From an uncultured Granulosicoccaceae bacterium (GTDB lineage Bacteria; Pseudomonadota; Gammaproteobacteria; Granulosicoccales; Granulosicoccaceae), in contig CALGLE010000009.1 of assembly GCA_937930305.1 (NCBI GenBank), forward strand, positions 124,001 to 188,000: 64,000 bases of DNA. The letters run 5' to 3'. The notes beneath the pieces are model-generated. The model saw nothing but the letters and a program-made list of their open reading frames with translations. It had not been told where the DNA came from and made no database searches. Positions 8,833 to 18,586 of the stretch are shown piece after piece (position 1 is the stretch's first letter; every line of letters begins with the position of its first letter). The position numbers and the translations under genes were made by a program.

Positions 8833-11475
8833 ATGACCACTTTGCATCTCGATGCGCTGTTAAACCCACGCTGCATTGCGGTCGTGGGCGCAAGCGCACG
8901 CCCGGACTCGAAAGGGCTGGCGCTGGTGCAAAATATAGTCGAAGGGGGTTTCGAAGGCACACTCTATCCAATAAACCCGCGTTACAACGACGTAGAAGGC
9001 TTGGTTTGCCTGGATTCCATCAACGAGTGTCCGACTGATCCCGACCTCGTGGTCATCATCAGCCCGGAACGCACCATCAAAAAAGCCTTAAAGCAATCGG
9101 CTAAGCGTTCGGTTCGAGTCGCCATTGTGATGTCGGCGGTGGAGGACAGCGCCGCGCTGCACAAACAAGCCAGAAAACTCAATATCCGTTTGCTAGGCCC
9201 TTACTGCGCTGGCCTCATTCGACCCAGCGCTAAACTGAATGCCTCCTACAGCGTGAACGTTGTCAACGAAGGCCGCATTGGTTTGATTAGTCAATCCGCC
9301 TCATTAGCAGCGTCTCTTTTAGATTGGGCGGAAGCCGCCAATGTCGGATTCTCTGCCATGTTGTCCACCGGTAAAGATTCGGATATCACTTTGGGTGATT
9401 TACTGGATCTTCTAGCTGAAGATCATCACACCCGCGCCATCATTGTGTATGTGGATCACGTGATAAACGTGCGCTCATTCATGAGCGCGATCAGTGCTGC
9501 TGCACGAATTAAACCGGTGATTTTGATGAAGTCGGCGGTGGATGCGGCTGAATATTGCGATGTGTATTCGCAAACCGGCGAAGTGTTCTCCAGTGATACG
9601 GTGTTTCAAGCGGCGATGCAACGCGCGGGCGTGGTACGCATTCGTACCTTTATGAATTTATACACCGCAGGGCGTATGTTGGAATCGGGTATGCGAACCC
9701 AAGGCCGGCGTGTGGCCATTGTAAGTAACGGTGCAGCCCCTGCGTTACTGGCGGTTGAACGCCTTAAACAACGAGGCTTAAGTGCACCTGCTCTCCCCAG
9801 GGACATTCGCCTAGCCCTGCGACCTAAATTAAATCCCCATTGGAGTCGAGCGAACCCGATCGTGCTGCGCGAATCCAAGCAACTGCCTGAAGCCTATGGC
9901 CATGTGTTGCAATCACTTCAAGCGCAAAAGCAATACGATGCAATCGTGGTCATTCACGTGCCTGATTCCATCACAACGCCAGAAGATGTGGCACAGGCAG
10001 TCATCGATCATCGCCCCAAAAATTTACCGATTGCGGTGGCTTGGATGGGAGACAGCGTGGTGAGAGAGGCGCGTAATCAATTAGCTGAAGAGAGTTTACC
10101 CACGTTTAGAACCCCTGAAAGCGCCATCGATTGCATTGATTTCTTACATCGCTACTACACCAGCCAACAACAGCTATTGCAATTGCCTAATCCCACATCA
10201 CGTACAACGGCGGCCGATGTGCCGGCTGCCCGCGCGCTAACAGCGCAAGCGTTAAATGAAGGTGAACGTGTACTTGGCCCACAAAAGGCGCGGCAGTTGA
10301 TGCGCTGCTTTGACATTCATACGCAACCTGCCGTACGAGTGATTGATGAAGAGGATGCCGTAAAAACTGCCAATGACATCGGTTATCCGGTGGCGATTAA
10401 ATTGGTGTCACCCAACTTAATGCATAAGGCGGCGGTGGCAGAAACCCGCTTGAATGTGGAAACTGACAATGAAGTGCGTGATGCGTTCAACCAAATGAAA
10501 AACGCACTGACCACACGCCGACCAGAAGCTGAGTTTCGTGGCGTGTTAGTTGAACAGATGCACCAACAGGCGCACAGCCGATCATTGTCGCTGGGCATTC
10601 ACCAAGACCCAACCTTTGGTCCGGTTATTACACTCGCGATCGGTGGTGACAATACCCCCATTAACCTTCATCGTTCTGTGCAGTTGCCACCACTGAATCA
10701 ATACCTCATTGATCAAATGTTGGATGAAGCACCGATGAAAGCGTACTTAGACGCTTGGCAATACAAGCCAGCGGCCAGTCGAAGCGCTGTGGCATCCACA
10801 TTACGACGCTTATCTGAAATGGCCACCGAGATGCCCGATATATTTTCACTCGACATCAATCCCTTAGCGGTATCAGAAACACAAGCGGTAGCGCTTGGCA
10901 TTCGGGTGGTATTGGAACGACGAAAATTACAAAGGCCTTACACCCATTTAGCCATTCATCCCTATCCGTTGAAGTGGCAAAAATGTATCACCAATAAACA
11001 GGGTAATACCTTTTTGCTACGACCCGTGCGCCCGACTGACGGTGGCAACATTCGAGAACTCGTGAAAAACATGTCAGCCGAATCACGCTACTTTCGGTTT
11101 ATGCATGCGGTTAACGATTTGTCTCCTCGCATGGTGGTGCAGTTCACTAAGCTGGACTACGATCGACAAATGGCGTTTGTTGCCGTGCCGGAAGAGTCGG
11201 ATGCCATTGTTGGAGTAAGCCGATACACCATCGACAGTCGCCGAATATCGGGGGACTTTGCTATCGCCATTGATGACAACTATCAAGGCCAAGGCTTGGC
11301 GACTCAATTAATGCGTCATTTAATTGAACACGCCCGGGCACAATCGTTAGAAACAATTAGAGGCGATGTGCTGCGCACCAATAACGCGATGCGCGGACTC
11401 ATGGAGTACTTAAACTTCAAAGGCGAACTCGATCCTAACGATTCGGAAGTGATGGTTTACACCTATACCCTGTAA
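8833..11475 (+). CDS. Pat/PatZ-type protein lysine acetyltransferase (acyl-CoA synthetase-like + GNAT)
   Basis: 880-aa two-part protein. Residues 1-700 resemble an NDP-forming acyl-CoA synthetase: CoA-binding Rossmann domain (IAVVGASARPDSKG, 15-28), ligase-like domains (GRIGLISQSAS) and an ATP-grasp domain (about 480-700). Residues 728-880 form a GNAT acetyltransferase domain with the acetyl-CoA loop YQGQGLATQLM (817-827). At the place where active ADP-forming synthetases have the catalytic His in SHTG, this protein has SQTG (Gln247). This fits regulatory acetyltransferases such as Salmonella Pat, which acetylate lysines on metabolic enzymes such as Acs. Divergent from the HDAC-like deacetylase gene. 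Confidence 0.9.
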   Translation: MTTLHLDALLNPRCIAVVGASARPDSKGLALVQNIVEGGFEGTLYPINPRYNDVEGLVCLDSINECPTDPDLVVIISPERTIKKALKQSAKRSVRVAIVMSAVEDSAALHKQARKLNIRLLGPYCAGLIRPSAKLNASYSVNVVNEGRIGLISQSASLAASLLDWAEAANVGFSAMLSTGKDSDITLGDLLDLLAEDHHTRAIIVYVDHVINVRSFMSAISAAARIKPVILMKSAVDAAEYCDVYSQTGEVFSSDTVFQAAMQRAGVVRIRTFMNLYTAGRMLESGMRTQGRRVAIVSNGAAPALLAVERLKQRGLSAPALPRDIRLALRPKLNPHWSRANPIVLRESKQLPEAYGHVLQSLQAQKQYDAIVVIHVPDSITTPEDVAQAVIDHRPKNLPIAVAWMGDSVVREARNQLAEESLPTFRTPESAIDCIDFLHRYYTSQQQLLQLPNPTSRTTAADVPAARALTAQALNEGERVLGPQKARQLMRCFDIHTQPAVRVIDEEDAVKTANDIGYPVAIKLVSPNLMHKAAVAETRLNVETDNEVRDAFNQMKNALTTRRPEAEFRGVLVEQMHQQAHSRSLSLGIHQDPTFGPVITLAIGGDNTPINLHRSVQLPPLNQYLIDQMLDEAPMKAYLDAWQYKPAASRSAVASTLRRLSEMATEMPDIFSLDINPLAVSETQAVALGIRVVLERRKLQRPYTHLAIHPYPLKWQKCITNKQGNTFLLRPVRPTDGGNIRELVKNMSAESRYFRFMHAVNDLSPRMVVQFTKLDYDRQMAFVAVPEESDAIVGVSRYTIDSRRISGDFAIAIDDNYQGQGLATQLMRHLIEHARAQSLETIRGDVLRTNNAMRGLMEYLNFKGELDPNDSEVMVYTYTL

Positions 11476-11484
11476 ACTGTTTCC

Positions 11485-12369
11485 ATGCCTACGCACGATC
11501 CCAAACTCAGTACCGATTCCCTCACACTGCGTGATGATGTCACCATCGCACTATTACGCCAACGTGAACCCAATATCAACAGCGACACTCGCGTGCTGTG
11601 TTTGCACGGTTGGTTGGACAACGCCAACAGCTTTGTGCCCATGATGCCGTATCTGCCCGATATGGATCTAGTCGCGGTGGATTTACCAGGCCACGGGCAC
11701 TCCTCGCATCTGCAAGGCCCCTACAGTGTGCTCGACACAACGGTGCGTTGTTTAGAAATCGCCTCAGCCTTGGGCTGGGAAACCTTTCACGTGGTCGGCC
11801 ATTCCTTAGGTGGTTCTCTCGCACTCATGTTGGCCGTAGCCGCGCCCGATCGAGTGCTAACGACCACAGCGATCGAATCCGCCGGTCCACTCGCTGGCCC
11901 ACCTGAGGACTTCGCCTCTCGCCTACAAAAAGCTGCGGACGATCGAGAACACCCGGAACGCTATCAATCCAGAACTTTTGAAAGCCGAGAAAAAGCCGTT
12001 GAGTCGCGTTTAAAAGCTGCCAAAATGGATCGCTTATCGGCAGAATTAATTATTCGCCGACAGGTGCAAGAAACCGATGACGGCTTTACTTGGCGATTTG
12101 ACCCCGCCCTTCGCAACACCAGCTTGTCTTATATGCAGGAAACGCAAGTGGAATCCGCCATGGCGGCGATTCAATGTCGAACCCATATTGTTGTTGCCAG
12201 CGATGGCTTTATCGCCAAACGAGATGAAACTGGCGCGCGGTTAGGCGCTGTAAAAGATCTACTCATCACGGAATTACCGGGCTTTCACCATCTACACATG
12301 GATACGCCGGAGCCAGTGGCGGCAGCCATTAATCGCTTCTTGGGTACGCGACCTGCCTTAGGTGGATAG
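11485..12369 (+). CDS. Alpha/beta hydrolase
   Basis: 294-aa serine hydrolase of unknown substrate. The oxyanion-hole motif LHGWLDN (41-47) and the nucleophile elbow GHSLGGS with Ser107 are clear. The segment GFHHLHMDTPE near the C-terminus carries the likely catalytic His. The layout resembles Ser-type esterases/lipases such as MhpC/YbfF-like proteins. It starts 10 bases after the acetyltransferase gene and is probably co-transcribed with it. No signal peptide, so cytosolic. Confidence 0.88.
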   Translation: MPTHDPKLSTDSLTLRDDVTIALLRQREPNINSDTRVLCLHGWLDNANSFVPMMPYLPDMDLVAVDLPGHGHSSHLQGPYSVLDTTVRCLEIASALGWETFHVVGHSLGGSLALMLAVAAPDRVLTTTAIESAGPLAGPPEDFASRLQKAADDREHPERYQSRTFESREKAVESRLKAAKMDRLSAELIIRRQVQETDDGFTWRFDPALRNTSLSYMQETQVESAMAAIQCRTHIVVASDGFIAKRDETGARLGAVKDLLITELPGFHHLHMDTPEPVAAAINRFLGTRPALGG

Positions 12370-12400
12370 ACTGAGCGGGTTTGTATGGTGAATACCACGT

Positions 12401-12441
12401 GTTAAAAGGCGAGCAATAACAGCTTATGCCCGCCTTTTAAC
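12401..12441. terminator. Bidirectional terminator between convergent genes
   Basis: An 11-base perfect inverted repeat (GTTAAAAGGCG at 12401-12411 with its complement at 12431-12441) lies between the alpha/beta hydrolase and the convergent OmpA-family gene. The A/T stretches on the outer arms provide the T-run in both directions. Confidence 0.7.
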
Positions 12442-12458
12442 TCTAGCCATGATGCAGC

Positions 12459-13313
12459 TTAGTAGTTGGTGTTTTCCACCACGTTGCTTGCCACATTAGG
12501 GAAAATTACTTCAACCCGTCGATTTTGTTGACGTCCAGATTGATTATCGTTACTCGCTACTGGTAAGGTTTCACCAAATCCCCTGGTTGATATTCGGTAG
12601 GATTCAACCCCTCGCAACACCAACGCTTGACGAACTGCATTGGCGCGATTTTCTGATAGCTGCATATTGTAGCCATCATCACCCATTGAATCGGTATGAC
12701 CTTCGATTTGAACGCTCTTCTCTGGATGTTCTTGCATAAAGTTCGCAATGTTATCGATGTTTCGTTCAGCGCCAGGTTTTAAAGTGGCTTCGTTCACATC
12801 AAACAACACATCGCCTAAGGTCAGCACCATACCACGCTCAGTTTGTTGCGCTTGCAGTTCAGCCATTTGCTGTTTTAACGCTTCTGCTTCTAATTTCGCA
12901 CGCTCAGCATTCACCCGTTCTTGTTCCAACAATAATCGCTTTTCGGTGATCTCTTTTGAGCGCAAATCGAGTTGAGCTTGCTGGCGTTCCTTATCCATAG
13001 AGCTCAGAGTTTCATCCGCCAGATTGCGTTCAACAATCAGCTTGGCTAAATCAATGCGCTTTTGCGCCAACGTGGCGTGATGAACCGTGGTTGACGTTTT
13101 CTCACCACGCTTATAATTTCTTTCCGCCGCCGTTAAGGACACTTTGGCCGCATCCAATTCGTCTGAGGCGTATCGCACGGTGGCCTCATCCGCGCTGGCT
13201 GCTTGATATTCCGCGCGAGCCCGTTCAAGTTCAGGAATTTTCTTTGGCGCACCGCCACAAGCAGTCAGAAGCGCTGCTAGCGATACACACAGCAATGTTG
13301 TGTTCAATTTCAT
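12459..13313 (-). CDS. OmpA family lipoprotein with DUF4398 and coiled coil
   Basis: 284-aa envelope protein. Lipobox LTAC with lipid-carrying Cys19. Residues about 25-100 form a DUF4398 domain. A long charged coiled coil (about 100-155: repeats of RLLLEQERVNAERAKLEAEALKQ type) follows, then a C-terminal OmpA peptidoglycan-binding domain (about 160-275) with GDVLFDVNEATLKPGAERN, IEGHTDSMG, LSENRANAV and GRQQNRRVEV; these include the Asp and Arg that hold diaminopimelate. It probably tethers the outer membrane to peptidoglycan. GGAG before the start. It follows a second DUF4398 lipoprotein by 26 bases on the same strand. Confidence 0.93.
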   Translation of the reverse strand: MKLNTTLLCVSLAALLTACGGAPKKIPELERARAEYQAASADEATVRYASDELDAAKVSLTAAERNYKRGEKTSTTVHHATLAQKRIDLAKLIVERNLADETLSSMDKERQQAQLDLRSKEITEKRLLLEQERVNAERAKLEAEALKQQMAELQAQQTERGMVLTLGDVLFDVNEATLKPGAERNIDNIANFMQEHPEKSVQIEGHTDSMGDDGYNMQLSENRANAVRQALVLRGVESYRISTRGFGETLPVASNDNQSGRQQNRRVEVIFPNVASNVVENTNY

Positions 13314-13339
13314 GTTTTTCTCCAGTTCGTGGTGCAGGA

Positions 13340-13720
13340 TTACTGAACGCTCTTGATGCGCTGCAACTCCGTTTCCATCAGCTCTAAGCCCTCTCGGGAC
13401 TCATCAACAGCAGTGCGGGATTTGGCCAAATCCGCTTTCGCTTTAGCCAGCTCAGCATTGGCCAGCGAGGCATCAGCGGCGCGGCGGGCTTTGACGAAAT
13501 CCCCATTTTTCATATGAGCATCGGCTTGAGCTTTCTGCTCCTGCGCGGTTCGAAGCTCAATGGGTGCGTATTCCTTGGCGCCGGAGGCTTCAGCGTTTTG
13601 CAACGCAGCCTCAGTCAAGATCAGTTCTGAGGTGGGTTTCGGCGCGCTAGAACAGGCACTCAACAGTAACAGGAGGGCGCAAGCACCTGGCACTACTCGA
13701 TTTTTCATTGTCATTGCCAT
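13340..13720 (-). CDS. DUF4398 domain lipoprotein
   Basis: Small 126-aa lipoprotein: signal MAMTMKNRVVPGACALLLLL and lipobox LSAC (Cys23), then a DUF4398 domain dominated by Ala/Lys/Glu-rich heptads (LRTAQEQKAQADAHMKNGDF...) that should form a helical hairpin or coiled coil. Two further in-frame ATG codons follow within 4 codons; the first (13720) has AAAGG at 5 bases and is preferred. The open frame extends to 13771 without support. It lies directly upstream of the OmpA-DUF4398 gene and shares its domain, so the two may form a complex at the outer membrane. The function of DUF4398 is not known to me. Confidence 0.87.
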   Translation of the reverse strand: MAMTMKNRVVPGACALLLLLSACSSAPKPTSELILTEAALQNAEASGAKEYAPIELRTAQEQKAQADAHMKNGDFVKARRAADASLANAELAKAKADLAKSRTAVDESREGLELMETELQRIKSVQ

Positions 13721-13913
13721 ATCAGCCTTTCGTGGTCTTAAACAGAGATAGCGGCACGACTTGTGAATCATCTGAACGATATTCAGTTACGCATCGGTCA
13801 GGTTTCCAAAAGTACAGACCCCCCTGAGCCACATTTCAATCTGTTCCACCCAGCTAAGCACTTAAGCATTCAATCATGACAAGAGGCACACATTCCCGGG
13901 TTACAATTCCGCG

Positions 13914-16900
13914 GTGAATAAAAGCACTCGCATTTTAAGTTTTGACGATGTCATCGAGCTGTGCGGCTCGGTGTTCACATCCCGTGGTGGCGTCTATAAA
14001 ACCAGCGGCAAAGTTCGGGATGTGCAGTGGAACGCCGATAAGCAATTACTCACTGCTGCCGTCAAAGGCACCGCAGCCGACCCCTACCGGCAGCGTGTGC
14101 AAATTGAAGCGCATATGCTTTCGGGCACCTGCACCTGCCCAGTGCAATACAATTGCAAACACGTGGCGGCAGCTCTGCTGACTTGGATAGAACAGCAAAA
14201 CACCCAACCCACTGAATCCGATCAATCATTACGCGCCATTAATCGATGGCTGCAAGATATGGTCATCCAAGGCAAGCAGCTCGACCCCACATTAGAACAA
14301 CACACACCGGGAGAGCCACTGCTGTTCTTCCAATTGGATGAAACCAGTTTGTCGCAGCATCAATTGGGGGTTGAATTGCAGATCCTGCAAAGTCGCTTAC
14401 TCAAGCGCGGCGGCTACGGCAAAGAAACCCCCTATCGCTACCACGCGCACTTTCATCATCCGGATTGGGTGCAACCCAGCGATCACGCCATTCTTGAACT
14501 TGCGATTGGAAAAAATGCTGACATTAGCTATCGAACGCTCGTGATTGAGGGTGATACCGGGCATTTACTAATGACGCGACTGCTATCAACCGACCGATGT
14601 TTTTGGGGCGCTAATCGCGACAAACCCTTAACGCAGGGTGAGCCACGCAATCTAAAAATCGACTGGACCCGTGAGGGCGAGGAAGATTATCAATTGGGTG
14701 TGTCACTGGAAGGCACAGACTCTTGGCACCTGGTGCCCACAGAACCCGCTTGGTATTTGGATACCGAAAACCAAGTGGCGGGTTTGTTAAAAGACGTTCC
14801 TCCCACGGGCTTGTTGTCACGCTTGATAAAAGCACCTTCAATTCCCGAAGCGCACGCGCAAGCGATCAGTAATTACTTGGCTTCTCGCCTGCCCGCGGCC
14901 AATTTACCGCTGCCCACAGAACCCAACTTTGAGCGGGTCGTTGTGGATGCACAGCCCATCCTAATTTTGCAATCGAAAGAAGAAAGCGCTGACATTCGTG
15001 ATTATTTCGCGGCTATTCATTTTCGGTATGGCGACTACACACTGCCATTTAATGGGCATAAAACCGAAGATACCTTAGAGGGGAAAACCCGCGACGGTAA
15101 ACCCTTAGTACTGAAACGCAATCTGATGCAAGAGCACAAGTTTGCAACACATATCGAACAGCGATTTCCCAATTTTGCCCACGCCAGCGAATCTGACCCC
15201 GAATTCTATTCCATTGCCGATCGAAAACCGAGAACGAAAAATGTGTACGAACTGGCCTCCGAATGGCGGCATCTTCTAGAGCAACGCGATGAACTGGAAG
15301 CCGAGGGTTGGGAAATCATCAAGCGCGAGCCATTCGACTTATCGTTCAAACCGATTACGCAAATTGAGGCATCAGTTACCGACAGCAGTATGCGTTCGTC
15401 TTGGTTTGACATGGCACTAAAGCTAAACCACGAAGGCCAGCGTTTTGATTTGGTGCCTTTAGTTATTGAATGGTTAGAGACCGGTGAACGCGATCAACCC
15501 ATTTTATTGCAAGCCGAAACCGGCCAATGGTTAGAAGTCTCCCCTGAAATTTTCTCTCCTATAGCGGACACCCTGCAAGAGCTGTTTAACCAGCGCAGTG
15601 ATGATGGCAACATCCAACTTATGCGCGAACATGCTACCGCCTTAGATGAATTCCAAAATCATTGGGAGTCACACGGTTTAGAAGTACGCTGGGACGGCGC
15701 CGAGGAATTAATGCAACTTGCCGAAAAGTTGCAATCGTTCGAAGGCTTGAAAGCCATCGAAGCACCGGTTAATTTGCACGCTGAGCTTCGTCCCTATCAG
15801 TTAGAGGGTTTAGCTTGGTTAGATTTTTTGGCCGACTTCGGCATGAACGGCGTACTCGCCGATGATATGGGGCTGGGAAAAACGCTGCAAACACTTGCAC
15901 ATATTTTAAATGAGAAAAAAATTGATCGACTCAAAGGGCCTACGCTGATAGTGGCCCCAACTAGCCTGCTGGTGAATTGGTCTCGAGAAGCAGAACGCTT
16001 CACACCCAGTTTAACCACCATGGTGTGGCACGGTGCGGATAGAAAGCAACGCCAACCGAACTTCTCAGCCTACGATATTGTTATCACCAGTTACGCGCTG
16101 GTTAACCGTGACTCAGGCCTACTGCAAGAAGAAGCTTTCCAGATGATTGTTCTGGATGAGGCGCAGGCGATAAAAAACCCCAGTGCCAAAGTGACCCAAA
16201 CCTTAAAAGAATTTCAAGCTCCACGCCGCTTATGTTTGACCGGCACACCGCTTGAAAACCATTTAGGTGAATTATGGAGTTTGTTTGATTTTCTGATGCC
16301 AGGTTTACTCGGCACACGAAAACTCTTCACCAAACACTTTCGCACACCCATTGAGTCGCATCAAGACACTGATGCACAGGTGCGATTGACGCAACGCATA
16401 AAGCCGTTTTTGATGCGCCGACGCAAGGAGGAAGTGGCGTCTGACCTACCACCAAAAACCGAAATAATAAAATCCATCACCTTAGCCGGTGAGCAAGCTC
16501 GTTTGTACGAATCCATTCGCGTCACTATGGAACAACGCGTACAAGAAATATTGCGCGAACGCGGATTGCAGCGCTCACATATTGAGTTACTAGATGCCCT
16601 GTTAAAACTTCGACAAACCTGCTGTCACCCTGCACTCGTAAAGTTAGACAGTGCGGAAGGGATATTGGAATCGGCAAAAACTAAGCTGCTGTTATCGATG
16701 CTGGAAGAACTCACTGCGGAAGGTAAGAAAATACTGTTGTTCAGTCAGTTTACCTCCATGCTGGAAATAATCGAAAAGGAAGTGCAGGAAGCCGGCATTC
16801 CCTATGTGAAACTCACCGGTCGAACTCGTAAACGCGAAGACGTTGTAGATGCTTTTCAAAACGGGGAGGTACCATTATTTTTAATTAGCTTAAAGGCAGG

Positions 16901-17201
16901 TGGTACCGGACTCAACTTAACAGCCGCCGACACGGTTATTCACTATGACCCGTGGTGGAACCCTGCGGTTGAAAATCAGGCCAGTGACCGAGCGCATCGA
17001 ATTGGGCAAACTAAACCTGTGTTTATTTACAAGTTGGTGGCCAGCAATACGGTAGAAGAGAAAATTCTTGGCATGCAAGAACATAAAAAACTGTTGTCTG
17101 ATGGCATCATAAACGCGGATAAAAATCCATTATCCAAACTTACCGCGGATGATTTTTTAGAGCTGTTCGCGGACCCCAGTGATGAAAGAGGCGCAGCCTA
17201 G
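13914..17201 (+). CDS. SWIM zinc-finger SNF2 family DNA/RNA-dependent ATPase
   Basis: 1095-aa Swi2/Snf2-type translocase of the HepA/RapA-like group. A SWIM zinc finger is present near the N-terminus (CTC at 73-75, then Cys81 and His83: pattern CxC...CxH). The helicase core starts near residue 620: ELRPYQLEGLAWLDFL, motif I DDMGLGKT (about 650), motif II DEAQ (about 748), motif III LTGTPLENHLGELWSL, then the second RecA lobe with LLFSQFTSMLEII (about 943) and AHRIGQTKPV (about 1027). The middle 100-600 region is not recognised. The predicted start codon is GTG. Probably remodels protein-nucleic acid complexes; a specific role is not indicated by neighbours. Confidence 0.92.
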   Translation: MNKSTRILSFDDVIELCGSVFTSRGGVYKTSGKVRDVQWNADKQLLTAAVKGTAADPYRQRVQIEAHMLSGTCTCPVQYNCKHVAAALLTWIEQQNTQPTESDQSLRAINRWLQDMVIQGKQLDPTLEQHTPGEPLLFFQLDETSLSQHQLGVELQILQSRLLKRGGYGKETPYRYHAHFHHPDWVQPSDHAILELAIGKNADISYRTLVIEGDTGHLLMTRLLSTDRCFWGANRDKPLTQGEPRNLKIDWTREGEEDYQLGVSLEGTDSWHLVPTEPAWYLDTENQVAGLLKDVPPTGLLSRLIKAPSIPEAHAQAISNYLASRLPAANLPLPTEPNFERVVVDAQPILILQSKEESADIRDYFAAIHFRYGDYTLPFNGHKTEDTLEGKTRDGKPLVLKRNLMQEHKFATHIEQRFPNFAHASESDPEFYSIADRKPRTKNVYELASEWRHLLEQRDELEAEGWEIIKREPFDLSFKPITQIEASVTDSSMRSSWFDMALKLNHEGQRFDLVPLVIEWLETGERDQPILLQAETGQWLEVSPEIFSPIADTLQELFNQRSDDGNIQLMREHATALDEFQNHWESHGLEVRWDGAEELMQLAEKLQSFEGLKAIEAPVNLHAELRPYQLEGLAWLDFLADFGMNGVLADDMGLGKTLQTLAHILNEKKIDRLKGPTLIVAPTSLLVNWSREAERFTPSLTTMVWHGADRKQRQPNFSAYDIVITSYALVNRDSGLLQEEAFQMIVLDEAQAIKNPSAKVTQTLKEFQAPRRLCLTGTPLENHLGELWSLFDFLMPGLLGTRKLFTKHFRTPIESHQDTDAQVRLTQRIKPFLMRRRKEEVASDLPPKTEIIKSITLAGEQARLYESIRVTMEQRVQEILRERGLQRSHIELLDALLKLRQTCCHPALVKLDSAEGILESAKTKLLLSMLEELTAEGKKILLFSQFTSMLEIIEKEVQEAGIPYVKLTGRTRKREDVVDAFQNGEVPLFLISLKAGGTGLNLTAADTVIHYDPWWNPAVENQASDRAHRIGQTKPVFIYKLVASNTVEEKILGMQEHKKLLSDGIINADKNPLSKLTADDFLELFADPSDERGAA

Positions 17202-17213
17202 CTAGGCTAAACA

Positions 17214-18563
17214 TTAGGCAGCATCACCTCGCTCTTGCAACGCCTGTCGGATACGTGCATGTTCATCTTCTGTGATTGGATAAGCGCGCATAACCCAAAG
17301 CGCTGATAATTTAAAAAAGATGCACGGTACGCCATACATTACGGCCAATGCCGTCAAACTGCTTTGCGAGTTACTACCGCTCGCGTCAAAACCAAACGCA
17401 TCCAACAACGGAAACGCCATCCCAATCGCCAGTCCATAAGAAAGTTTGGATGCGGTTCCCCACATCGCAAAAAATAATCCTGGTCGCCGATAGCCGGTTT
17501 GCAATGCATCCCATTCAATGATGTCACCATTGATGGCAGAAGGTAGCGCTAAGTCTGCTCCCGTTGCAAAGCCTGTGCAGGCAACGATGACAATGAACAA
17601 CCACAAGGTGGATTCTGACAACCAGGGCGTCCAGATAAAAAACACGCAGGCGAGCACGATGGCCACAGACCAGGTTTGATGCTTACCCAAACGTTTTGCC
17701 AACCAAACCCAAAAAGGCACCGAGAGGGCTGCACTGATAAAATACAAAAACAGCAACTGCCCAGCCATCGCCTCACTCGATAATACGTGCGTGACATACA
17801 ATAAAAATAGTGTGGCAGGAATTGCATTACCAACTGCATTTAATAGAAAGCTCAATAGCAGTTGCCGAAACGGATTAGGATTACGCAACAAGTCACGCAC
17901 GGCGGCAAAGGTGTTGTCGGGTAACTTAGTCTGACTCACATCCGGCACACGAAGGGCAGCCCAAACAGTGGACAGCAACAAAGTTGTTAACGCCAATAGA
18001 GCAATGACGGTCAGTGTTTTCCCGTAGCCTTGCTCTCCTCCGGTACCGATAAAAACAGGCACCAACAGCGCTGCCATGGTTCCAGCTAAGCCGAATGCCA
18101 CGCGCACACCCGTCACACGTGCTTTTTGATGATAGTCCGGTGCCAGCTCAGCGCCCCAAGCCGACATGGGCACAACAGAAACTGTTCCGGCTATGTAAAT
18201 TGCAATCGTCCACATCAACAAGTACAGTGCGCCTGCATCAGCCGGAGGATTGAATAAAGCCCATACGCTCAGCGCAATTGGCAAAGCGGCAGCCACAACA
18301 AACACTTTGCGACGGCCAAATTTAAACTGAGATTGATCTGACCAATAGCCCACGATAGGATCGGTGACCATATCCAATAAACGCGCGATGAGCAGTACGA
18401 CACCGATGGCCGATAAACTCAGATTGGTGGATTCGGCGTAAAAGGTGGGGACGATGACTTGCAACGCGATAAAGGCGGCGGCTAACGGAAATGCCAAACT
18501 GCCATACGCGAACAACACACCACGCGCCAACTGAGTTGAAGGCGCGCTGTTGTTCTCTACCAT
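17214..18563 (-). CDS. MFS transporter, GPH (glycoside-pentoside-hexuronide:cation symporter) type
   Basis: 449-aa inner-membrane protein with 12 hydrophobic segments. The loop between helices 2 and 3 carries DMVTDPIVGYWSDQSQFKFGRRK, the signature of the GPH/MelB-type group (DPxxGxxSD...GRRR). Substrates of the family are sugars, glycosides or uronates taken up with H+ or Na+. It is the last gene of a minus-strand group after a CBM9-like lipoprotein, which points to carbohydrate uptake, but no sugar-degrading enzyme lies next to it. Confidence 0.88.
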   Translation of the reverse strand: MVENNSAPSTQLARGVLFAYGSLAFPLAAAFIALQVIVPTFYAESTNLSLSAIGVVLLIARLLDMVTDPIVGYWSDQSQFKFGRRKVFVVAAALPIALSVWALFNPPADAGALYLLMWTIAIYIAGTVSVVPMSAWGAELAPDYHQKARVTGVRVAFGLAGTMAALLVPVFIGTGGEQGYGKTLTVIALLALTTLLLSTVWAALRVPDVSQTKLPDNTFAAVRDLLRNPNPFRQLLLSFLLNAVGNAIPATLFLLYVTHVLSSEAMAGQLLFLYFISAALSVPFWVWLAKRLGKHQTWSVAIVLACVFFIWTPWLSESTLWLFIVIVACTGFATGADLALPSAINGDIIEWDALQTGYRRPGLFFAMWGTASKLSYGLAIGMAFPLLDAFGFDASGSNSQSSLTALAVMYGVPCIFFKLSALWVMRAYPITEDEHARIRQALQERGDAA

Positions 18564-18586
18564 ATTGTTTGAGTCGCTTAGTGGCC

